Assembly (NCBI GenBank): GCA_947624005.1
Contig: CANQHV010000005.1
Span: 25,920-89,919 of the forward strand
Direction of reading: 5' to 3'
DNA from: an uncultured Clostridia bacterium
Lineage (GTDB): Bacteria; Bacillota; Clostridia; Christensenellales; Borkfalkiaceae
Length of the DNA stretch: 64,000 nt
Positions 26,890 to 33,741 of the stretch are shown piece after piece. The notes under the pieces were generated by a model. It saw nothing but the letters and a program-made list of their open reading frames with translations. It was not told the DNA's origin and did no database searches. The number at the start of each line of letters is the position of its first letter. Position 1 is the stretch's first letter. The translations under genes were made by a program, and so were the position numbers.

Positions 26890-28005
26890 ATGAAAATTTG
26901 TGCAATAATTTGTGAATTTAATCCCTTTCATAACGGACACGCTTACCTTTTGGAGAACGCGCGCAGACTTTCGGGGTGCGACGCGCTTGTCTGCGTTATG
27001 AGCGGCTCGTTTACCCAACGCGGAGAATTAGCGGTTTTGGACAAATTTATCCGCGCAAAACACGCGGTTTTAAGCGGCGCGGACGTTGTTTTGGAGCTTC
27101 CCGCAAACTTTGCGGTTGCGCCCGCGGAAATTTTTGCGAAAGGCGCGGTGAAAATATGTCGGGCAATCGGCGCCGAAAAAATAGCTTTCGGGAGCGAAAG
27201 CGGAAACAAAGAAGCGCTTTGCGGCGCGGCACAATTGCTTATTTCCGAAAGCGACTGCTTCAAGGCGGCGTTGGCGCGCAGACTAGACGGGGGCAAAAGT
27301 TATATCCAAAGCTACTTTGCCGCCTTTTCGGAGTGCGGAGGCGACGGAAATCTGCTTAAAAAGCCCAACGACATACTCGCGCTCGAATACATTAAAGCGG
27401 TTTTGCGCGAAAACGCGAATATCGGAATACTGCCCGTCAAAAGGGTAGGCGCGGAATTTTCGGACGGCGAGCTGAAAGATAACTTTTCGTCCGCGGGCGC
27501 AATAAGAAACAACCTTTCTTCGGAGCTTGTAAAGTCGAACGTGCCCGACTTCGTTTACGGCGACCTCGCCGCTTGCGATACGCAAAAAGCGGAAGAAAAT
27601 TTCCGTATTCTGGCGGCATACGCCGCTATGAACGCCCAAACCGTCGACTTAAAACGGATATACGGTTGCGGCGAGGGGCTTGAAAACAAAATAAAAAGCC
27701 TTGCCGCGGGCGGGTATTGCGAAACCGTGTCGGGCTGCACCTCGCGCAGGTATTCTTCGTCGAGAATTAAAAGGATTCTGTGCGCAAATCTTTTGGGGCT
27801 TTATTCGGACGAAACGGCGGAAATGTTGAAAAAGCCGCCCGTAAAACTGCTTGCGGTTAAAAAGAGTTCGGCGGACAATATACTCCCCGCGCTTTCGCCC
27901 GCGCTTACCGAAAGCGACGAAAATACGGCAAGGGCTTATAAGGTCTGGAATTTTTTGCACTCGGAAGTAAAAAAGAGCGGTTACGACAAGACAATTTACG
28001 TCTGA
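26890..28005 (+). CDS. tmcAL: tRNA(Met) cytidine acetate ligase
   Basis: 371 residues. The nucleotidyltransferase signature EFNPFHNGH has the HxGH motif at 14-17, followed by VCVMSGSFTQRGELAVLDKF and GADVVLELP; these are the YlbM/TmcAL motifs. TmcAL activates acetate with ATP and forms N4-acetylcytidine at the wobble position of elongator tRNA-Met. It is divergent from pta-ackA, which govern acetate level: a functionally sensible neighbour, though co-regulation is not shown. No clear Shine-Dalgarno precedes the ATG; the 114-bp divergent region is AT-rich, with a TATAAT-like box at 26858-26863 but no good -35. Confidence 0.93.
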   Translation: MKICAIICEFNPFHNGHAYLLENARRLSGCDALVCVMSGSFTQRGELAVLDKFIRAKHAVLSGADVVLELPANFAVAPAEIFAKGAVKICRAIGAEKIAFGSESGNKEALCGAAQLLISESDCFKAALARRLDGGKSYIQSYFAAFSECGGDGNLLKKPNDILALEYIKAVLRENANIGILPVKRVGAEFSDGELKDNFSSAGAIRNNLSSELVKSNVPDFVYGDLAACDTQKAEENFRILAAYAAMNAQTVDLKRIYGCGEGLENKIKSLAAGGYCETVSGCTSRRYSSSRIKRILCANLLGLYSDETAEMLKKPPVKLLAVKKSSADNILPALSPALTESDENTARAYKVWNFLHSEVKKSGYDKTIYV

Positions 28006-28036
28006 AACCGCTTTGTTTATTGATTTTTGAAACGGG

Positions 28037-28067
28037 AAGCGCCGCAGCGGACTACGCTGCGGCGCTT
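28037..28067. terminator. GC-rich hairpin between convergent tmcAL and rnpB
   Basis: 13-bp perfect stem (AAGCGCCGCAGCG arm) with a 5-nt loop. It may end transcription from both sides, but neither flank has a strong T run. Confidence 0.6.
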
Positions 28068-28079
28068 ATAAAATAATAT

Positions 28080-28427
28080 GAGTTTATCCGTAAGCCGAGT
28101 TCTGTCGTGTGCGGTCATCTATCTACCCTTGCCGTCGCCGGCAAGTTCAAGCGATATTGACGGATAAAAGCGGACGGGCAGCCCTCCGCATCAAAGCGAG
28201 CCTTTATCCCAATCTTGCATCGGGTGGGGTTTAACTGGCTCGCCGCGTTACCGCGGCGACGGTGAGCTCTTGCCTCGCCATTCCACCCTTACAGCTTGCG
28301 CTGCGGTATATTTCTGTTCACTTTCCTTGAAGTCGCCTCCTCCTGCCGTTAACAGGCACCCTTGCCCTGTGATGCTCGGACTTTCCTCACGCGGCTTTCG
28401 CCGCCCGCGACCGCATGGATAACTCAA
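28080..28427 (-). ncRNA. rnpB: RNase P RNA (type A-like)
   Basis: Read on the minus strand the landmarks come in order: P1 5' arm GAGUUAUCC (28425-28417), GUGAGGAAAGUCCGAGC (CRI), ACAGAAA, AAGAGCUCACCG, AAACCCCACCCGAUGCAAG, AGAUAGAUGACCGC (CRV), ACAGAACUCGGCUUA, and the P1 3' arm GGAUAAACUC. It is the ribozyme that matures tRNA 5' ends. Ends are estimated from the P1 pairing. It has its own promoter. Confidence 0.96.
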
Positions 28428-28436
28428 ATCATACGT

Positions 28437-28466
28437 ATTTTAGCACACCGCCGCCCGCTTTTTCAA
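28437..28466 (-). promoter_or_regulatory. Promoter of rnpB
   Basis: TTGAAA (28461-28466), 18-bp spacer, TAAAAT (28437-28442) with an upstream TG extension, minus strand. The start point falls about 5 nt before the P1 helix. Confidence 0.8.
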
Positions 28467-28484
28467 GTATTTTTAATTTAAATA

Positions 28485-28513
28485 TTGATTTTTGGCGTTT
28501 TTTATATTAGAAT
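28485..28513 (+). promoter_or_regulatory. Promoter of pyk
   Basis: TTGATT (28485-28490), 17-bp spacer, TAGAAT (28508-28513). AAGGAG follows before the ATG at 28537. Confidence 0.75.
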
Positions 28514-28536
28514 GGTTATATAAAGGAGTTATTTAA

Positions 28537-29955
28537 ATGAAAAAGACCAAAATCATCTGTACGCTCGGTCCTGCTACGGACAACGAAATTATTCTGTCGG
28601 ACCTTATCGACGCGGGAATGAACGTGGCAAGACTTAATTTCTCGCACGGAACGCACGAACAGCACGCCGAAAAAATCGCCATGATTAAGCGCGTTCGAGA
28701 GAGAAAAAAGGTAGCTTTGCCCATTCTTCTCGACACAAAGGGTCCGGAATTCAGAATAAAGACGTTTGCGGAAGGTAAAATTACGCTTAAAGACGGCGAC
28801 CCGTTTATCTTCACCACCGACGACATAATCGGCGACAAAACGCGCGTTTCGGTATCTTTTAAAGAAATGAACGCCCAGATGCTACCCGGCGATAAAATAC
28901 TTTTAAACAACGGGCTTATGGTGTTCGAAGTCGTCAAAGTCGAAGGTCCCGACGTCGTGTGCAAAACCGTTATCGGCGGCGAGCTTTCGGACAGAAAAAG
29001 TATGTTCTTCCCCGACAAAGCGCTTGAAATGGTTTACCTTTCCGAACAGGATAAGGCGGACATAAAGTTCGGCGTAGAACAGGGCGTCGATTTTATAGCG
29101 TGTTCGTTCGTGTCAAAGGCGCAGGACGTCGTTGACGTGAGAAATTGGCTGAAAATGTGCGGCTCGCCCGAAAAAGAAATCGAGATAATCGCGAAAATAG
29201 AAAGCCGCGCGGGCGTAAACAATCTGGAAGAAATTCTTTCGGTTGCGGACGGAATAATGGTTGCGCGCGGCGATTTGGGCGTGGAAGTGCCGTTTGAGGA
29301 ACTCCCCTCCATTCAGAAAAAAATCATAAACGCCTGCCGAGTCCGCGGCAAACGTTCGATTACGGCGACCGAAATGTTGGAGTCAATGATAAAACAGCCC
29401 CGCCCCACCCGTGCCGAAATTTCCGACGTCGCGAACGCCGTGTACGACGGTTCGTCGGCAATTATGCTTTCGGGCGAAACGGCGGCGGGCGCGTATCCCG
29501 TGGAAGCGGTTAAGGCAATGGCGAGAATCGCAAAACAAGCCGAAGCGAACACGCAGTACATAGCGCACATCGACGACAGCGAGTATCATATAAAAAATCT
29601 TTCGGAAGCGCTTTCGCATTCGGCGTGCACGCTTGCGCAGGATATAGGCGCAAAGGTTATAGTCGTCTGCACAAGAACGGGCGGCACGGCGAGAACGGTT
29701 TCGCGCTTCCGCCCTATGATAGATATAATAGGTATGACGACGGACGAGCGCGCATACAGAAAGCTTGCGTTAAGCTGGGGCGTTATACCCGTAATGAGCG
29801 AGGAATTTTATTCGGTTGACGTACTCTTCCATTACGCAAAACGCGCCGCGCTCGATTCGGGGCTTGTGGAAAAGGGCGACAAAATAGTGCTTACGGGCGG
29901 TACGCCGAACGGAAAAAGCGGCAACTCGAACCTTATCAACGTCGAAACGGTCTGA
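28537..29955 (+). CDS. pyk: Pyruvate kinase (short form, no C-terminal PEP-utiliser domain)
   Basis: 472 residues. It has TKIICTLGPATDNEI, RLNFSHGTHEQH, the ADP/substrate motif LLDTKGPEFRI, the catalytic-Lys region IIAKIESRAGVNNLEEIL and MVARGDLGVEVPFEELPSIQKKII. The barrel, B domain and allosteric C domain are complete. It lacks the extra PEP-utiliser domain found in many Bacillus pyruvate kinases. It makes pyruvate and ATP from PEP. Monocistronic, with its own promoter and a terminator overlapping the stop. Confidence 0.98.
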   Translation: MKKTKIICTLGPATDNEIILSDLIDAGMNVARLNFSHGTHEQHAEKIAMIKRVRERKKVALPILLDTKGPEFRIKTFAEGKITLKDGDPFIFTTDDIIGDKTRVSVSFKEMNAQMLPGDKILLNNGLMVFEVVKVEGPDVVCKTVIGGELSDRKSMFFPDKALEMVYLSEQDKADIKFGVEQGVDFIACSFVSKAQDVVDVRNWLKMCGSPEKEIEIIAKIESRAGVNNLEEILSVADGIMVARGDLGVEVPFEELPSIQKKIINACRVRGKRSITATEMLESMIKQPRPTRAEISDVANAVYDGSSAIMLSGETAAGAYPVEAVKAMARIAKQAEANTQYIAHIDDSEYHIKNLSEALSHSACTLAQDIGAKVIVVCTRTGGTARTVSRFRPMIDIIGMTTDERAYRKLALSWGVIPVMSEEFYSVDVLFHYAKRAALDSGLVEKGDKIVLTGGTPNGKSGNSNLINVETV

Positions 29956-29993
29956 TAAATTCCGACGGCAAAACCGTTTCGGTTTGACTTTTT
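29943..29993 (+). terminator. Probable terminator of pyk
   Basis: A 9-bp stem, CGAAACGGT (29943-29951) with ACCGTTTCG (29973-29981), followed by GTTTGACTTTTT. The upstream arm lies in the last pyk codons. Confidence 0.6.
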
Positions 29994-30347
29994 ATTAAAG
30001 CCGCGGCTTTAAACGCCGTTGATTCAAAAAGTTACAATAAAATACGGAATACCCCCGCCCGCGGCGTTTGCCGCGGGCGGGGGGGGGTTATGATAGGGCG
30101 GTTTTTGGGCGAGGTTTGCACGCGAAAGTTTACGGGAGGCGGTTTATAGACGGCTGTCTGCGTGCAATAGCTTGTGGGCGCGGCTTGTATATCGGAAAGC
30201 GTTTACGGGCGGGTGCGGACAGCGTATAAAGTTAAGAAGGCGGCGAAAAAATTCGCCGCCTCTTAATTAGAGAGAATATGAAAAAAGTCGTATAATCGTA
30301 TGATTCGGTATGATTGTACAGCTTTTTTGTGTGAATTGTATGAAAAT
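29956..30347. other. 392-bp gene-free interval between convergent pyk and FAD dehydrogenase genes
   Basis: It contains no credible ORF. It holds two hairpins: an all-GC 14-bp stem with a GTTT loop at 30052-30083, continuing into a run of nine G (30079-30087), and a 15-bp stem with one bulged A at 30232-30266. Between them lies G-rich sequence with repeated GGGCGG- and GTTTACGGG-like words and no recognised RNA family. A TATAAT-like box at 30290-30295 has no matching -35. Confidence 0.6.
30232..30266. terminator. Hairpin downstream of the FAD-dependent dehydrogenase
   Basis: Near-perfect 15-bp inverted repeat around GGCGGCGAA with one bulged A. It lies about 80 bp past the minus-strand gene end and lacks a long T run, so terminator function is tentative. 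Confidence 0.45.
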
Positions 30348-31877
30348 TTAATGATTTTTATATTTTCCGTAAATTTTTTCCGCGGTTTTCAATCCGTCGG
30401 CGGCGGAGCTTGTAATACCGCCCGAGTATCCCGCGCCCTCGCCGCAGGGGTAAAGCCCCTCGCAGGAAACGCTTTGACCGTCGTCGCCGCGCACTATTCT
30501 GACGGGCGACGAAAAGCGCGTTTCCACGCCCGTCAAAACCGCGTCGGGGCAGTCGAAACCTTTAAGCCGTCTGCCCATATCGGGTATAGCCGCGCGCAAC
30601 GCTTCGCACGTTATTGCAGGCAACACCTCGTCAAGGGGCGCGAAACTGACGCCCGCCGCGTACGAAGGTTCGACCTCGCCGAAACGGTCGGAAACTCTGC
30701 CGCTTGCAAAATCGCCGTAAAGCTGGACGGGCGCGCGGAAATCAAAACCGCCGACGGTATACGCCAGACGTTCTATCTTACGCTGAAACTCCATACCGTC
30801 AAACAAGCCCGAACCGAAATCTTCCGCCTTTGTCTGAACCATAAGCGCGGCGTTGGAATTGCGTTCGGCGCGGGCATAATCTGACATACCGTTTACCACC
30901 ACCCCGCCGTTTTCGCTCGCCGCGGGTATTACCATTCCGCCGGGGCACATGCAAAACGTAAAAACCGTGCGTTCGTGCGCGTGAGATACGAGTTTATAGT
31001 CGGCGGTGGGAAGATTTTTGTAATTTTTACCGTACTGCGCCAGACCTATTTGCGAGGCGAGGTGTTCTATTCTGACCCCGACCGCAAAATCGCGGCGTTC
31101 CATATGCACGCCGCTACCGTCGAGAAGTCGGAACGTGTCGCGAGCTGAATGACCTATCGCAAGCACGGCGCAATCGAATTTTTCTTCGCTTTCGGCGCCC
31201 GTGCGGACGTTTTTTATTTTTATGGCGGAAAGTCTGCCGTCCTTAACCGAAAAACCGTCGAAAAGGCTGTTAAAGCGGTATTCCCCGCCTTTTTCTTCGA
31301 TATATGTCCGAATATTTTTAAGTACCGACTTTAATTTATCGCTCCCTATATGCGGTTTGGAGAGATATTCCACCTCTTCGGGCGCGCCGAAACGGGCGAA
31401 TATGCGCAGAACGTCGCGGTTTAAACCGTCGTGGGTCTGCGTGTTAAGTTTGCCGTCGGAAAACGCGCCCGCGCCGCCCTCGCCGAATTGGACGTTGGAA
31501 TTTTCGTCCAAAACGCGCGACGAAAAGAATTTTTGAGTGGTCGCCGCCCTTTCGTCCACGCTTTCGCCGCGTTCGAAGATAATCGGAGATATACCGCGCG
31601 CGACAAGTCCGAGCGCGCAGAAAAGCCCCGCGGGTCCGCTGCCTATGACCGCGACGCGGGGCGGGTTTAAAAGCTTTTCGACAACCCGCTTTTCAACGGC
31701 GGGCTTGTCCGAAAATTCGACGGCGTATACCCAGAAAATATTGTTTTTATCGCGCGCGTCGAGAGATTTTTTGAGTATTCTGAAATATCTTACTTCGCCG
31801 CCGAGCCTTTTTCGGGCGATTTTCAAAAGCTCGGTTTCGGACGAAAAAATACTTAATTTTATGTTGTCGAGCCGCAT
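30348..31877 (-). CDS. FAD-dependent dehydrogenase of the COG2509 type
   Basis: 509 residues from the ATG at 31877 (MRLDNIKLS), preferred over an in-frame start 16 codons upstream that lies inside the neighbouring gene. After an N-terminal ferredoxin-like segment comes the Rossmann motif AVIGSGPAGLFCALGLV, then QFGEGGAGAFSDGKLNTQ and a C-terminal GEGAGYSGGITSSAADGLKTAE that closes the FAD site. Such uncharacterised NAD(FAD)-utilising dehydrogenases are common in Clostridia. Electron donor and acceptor are unknown. It overlaps the next FAD enzyme gene by 19 bp. Confidence 0.9.
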   Translation of the reverse strand: MRLDNIKLSIFSSETELLKIARKRLGGEVRYFRILKKSLDARDKNNIFWVYAVEFSDKPAVEKRVVEKLLNPPRVAVIGSGPAGLFCALGLVARGISPIIFERGESVDERAATTQKFFSSRVLDENSNVQFGEGGAGAFSDGKLNTQTHDGLNRDVLRIFARFGAPEEVEYLSKPHIGSDKLKSVLKNIRTYIEEKGGEYRFNSLFDGFSVKDGRLSAIKIKNVRTGAESEEKFDCAVLAIGHSARDTFRLLDGSGVHMERRDFAVGVRIEHLASQIGLAQYGKNYKNLPTADYKLVSHAHERTVFTFCMCPGGMVIPAASENGGVVVNGMSDYARAERNSNAALMVQTKAEDFGSGLFDGMEFQRKIERLAYTVGGFDFRAPVQLYGDFASGRVSDRFGEVEPSYAAGVSFAPLDEVLPAITCEALRAAIPDMGRRLKGFDCPDAVLTGVETRFSSPVRIVRGDDGQSVSCEGLYPCGEGAGYSGGITSSAADGLKTAEKIYGKYKNH

Positions 31878-33040
31878 TTTTTGAGAATGGATTCCGCCGC
31901 CGCCACGCCGCTTGCAAACGCCCAATTCAGGTTGTAGCCGCCGCAGTCGCCGTCAACGTCGAGAATTTCGCCCGCAAAATAGAGGTTTTTGCAGAGCTTG
32001 CTTTCAAGCCCGTCGGAAATGTCGCGCATATCCACGCCGCCCTGCGTGACCTGCGCGTAATCGAAGCCGAGCGTACCCGTGACTTCGAGAGTGAAATTTT
32101 TTAAAAGCCCGACTGTTTTTGTTACGTCGCCGCCCGTGCGGGCGATTATAGAACGGGCAATCGAATTGTGCACTATGCCCGTAAGCAAATCGCGCGTTTC
32201 GACTCCCGCCGCCTTGCGGCTTTCAAGCGTTTTTAAAAGGACTTCCGCCGAAACGTCGGGCAAAAATCCGAGTTTAAGCGTGCCGCCCGAGGCGCAGAGC
32301 GCGCTCGAAACATAAAAAACAGCGCTCCCCGAAACGCCGTAATCGGTAAAAATCACGTCGCCTCTGCACGCCTTTACGATTTTGCCGCCCGTTTGCGCCG
32401 CGACGTCGCACTCCGCGCGCAGACCTTTGAACGTCTTTATGTGTTCGGTGTTTGTTTTAAGCTGTACGATGGCGGGGTAAAGCGGCGTTATTTTATGCCC
32501 GAAGTTTTCGGCGAGCTTGTACGCCGAACCGTCCGTTTTGTACTGTTTCTGAACTTTTCCGCCCGCCGCAAGCACTACAAAATCCGCCGAAAAACTTCTG
32601 TCGCCGCAGTCGACAACAAAGCCTTTTGAGATATTTTCGACGCGTGCCGAACAGACTTCCACTTTACGCGCAGTAAGTTTGCGCAGTAAAATATCCACGA
32701 GCGCGGAAGCCTGCAAGCCCGCGGGATACCCCCTTTTCGTCTTTTCGTCGATTTTGTATATAATCGGTCCGAAAAGATAGTCGCATAACGCCTGCGCGGG
32801 TCTGCCGTCGGGGCAGGCAATAGCCGCAATCAGCTTTTTATTGCCGCCGCGGTAATGTTCGGGCGAGTTATCCGTGTTAAAGATATTGCCCTGTCCGTTG
32901 CCCGTTGCGGCAAGCTTTCTGCCGACGCGTTCAGCCGCCTCTATGACCAAAATTTTAAGATTGCGGTTTTCGGAAAGCCTCACGGCGCAGGCAAGCCCCG
33001 CCGCGCCGCCGCCCACAATCGCAACGTCGAATTTCTGCAT
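31859..33040 (-). CDS. BaiN/HI0933-family flavoprotein (NAD(P)/FAD-dependent oxidoreductase)
   Basis: 393 residues. DVAIVGGGAAGLACAVRL is the dinucleotide-binding loop. The family's VGRKLAATGNGQGNIFN follows (usually GRKLLATGNGRCN; the Cys is absent here). FTDYGVSGSAVF and the C-terminal FAGEILDVDGDCGGYNLNWAFASG complete the HI0933 signature. BaiN is implicated in bile-acid dehydroxylation in some Clostridia, but most members have unknown substrates and no bai genes are present here. It is co-transcribed with the downstream COG2509 enzyme. Confidence 0.92.
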   Translation of the reverse strand: MQKFDVAIVGGGAAGLACAVRLSENRNLKILVIEAAERVGRKLAATGNGQGNIFNTDNSPEHYRGGNKKLIAAIACPDGRPAQALCDYLFGPIIYKIDEKTKRGYPAGLQASALVDILLRKLTARKVEVCSARVENISKGFVVDCGDRSFSADFVVLAAGGKVQKQYKTDGSAYKLAENFGHKITPLYPAIVQLKTNTEHIKTFKGLRAECDVAAQTGGKIVKACRGDVIFTDYGVSGSAVFYVSSALCASGGTLKLGFLPDVSAEVLLKTLESRKAAGVETRDLLTGIVHNSIARSIIARTGGDVTKTVGLLKNFTLEVTGTLGFDYAQVTQGGVDMRDISDGLESKLCKNLYFAGEILDVDGDCGGYNLNWAFASGVAAAESILKKCGSTT

Positions 33041-33071
33041 AATTCAATTGTACATAAAAGGCGGAATTATG

Positions 33072-33581
33072 TCAACTTTTAAGGCGCGTCAAAATTTCTT
33101 CAAGCGTTTTAAGGTGCAGTCGTTCGTCCTCGGCAATGCGCGAAATTATGTCCTTTACCTGCTCGTTTTTAAGACGGGCGCACATTCGCATATAGCCGTC
33201 GAGCGCGCGACGTTCGCCGAAGATATCGTCCTCTATCATATTTTTAAGATTACGCGAATACGCGACGTATTTTGCCGAGTAAAAATTGAACGCAGACGGC
33301 GGGCACTGCGTGTAGACGGGCGACGCGCCGAGAGCGGTTATCGTTTCGCCTAAAAGTTTAAGGTGCAGCATTTCGCTTATGGCGATTCTTTCCAAAGTCT
33401 GCGCGACTTCGTAATTCTTTTTGCTTAAAAAATGGAAATAGTGATAAAAATATTGCAGAATTGCGTTCAGTTCGCCCGTTGACGAAGCGTATGCGGGCGA
33501 GATGATTCTTAAAGAATAGGCGTCGGGCGCAAGCCCCTCGGTTGTGGGAAAAGGACTGTCAACTGTCAAAGGTTTTGCCAT
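33072..33581 (-). CDS. Ferritin-like four-helix di-iron protein
   Basis: 169 residues from the ATG at 33581 (MAKPLTVDSPFPTTEGL). The frame is open further upstream, but that part looks non-coding. The four-helix ligand set is visible: Glu37 in GELNAILQYFYH, Glu70 and His73 in SEMLH, Glu117 or Glu123 in IEDDIFGERRA, and Glu153/His156 in DERLH. This fits the rubrerythrin/Mn-catalase/CotJC superfamily, with the N-terminal extension seen in clostridial ferritin-like proteins. Role probably peroxide or metal handling; not assigned further. No Shine-Dalgarno: a TTGGCA-18-TACATT box ends 6 nt before the ATG, so the mRNA may be leaderless. Confidence 0.75.
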   Translation of the reverse strand: MAKPLTVDSPFPTTEGLAPDAYSLRIISPAYASSTGELNAILQYFYHYFHFLSKKNYEVAQTLERIAISEMLHLKLLGETITALGASPVYTQCPPSAFNFYSAKYVAYSRNLKNMIEDDIFGERRALDGYMRMCARLKNEQVKDIISRIAEDERLHLKTLEEILTRLKS

Positions 33582-33676
33582 ATGATTAATGTATTCAACA
33601 GCCGAAAATTTTGCCAATCGCGCAAAATTTAAGCGATTATGCGTCGCATAGTACTTTGTAAATACCCAAAAATGCA

Positions 33677-33704
33677 AAAAAGCGGCGTATTTTTGCCGCT
33701 TTTT
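33677..33704 (-). terminator. Intrinsic terminator of uvrBA
   Basis: AAAAAAGCGGC / GCCGCTTTTT stem with an 8-nt loop. On the minus strand it is followed by six T. It begins 38 bp after the uvrA stop. Confidence 0.88.
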
Positions 33705-33741
33705 GACTTTACGCTTATTGTAATGCGCTTTTGTCGGTTTT

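Noticed and set aside
30300..30884. 194-codon plus-strand frame entering the gene-free interval
   Set aside because: Shadow of the FAD dehydrogenase; the part in the interval has no ribosome site or conserved sequence.
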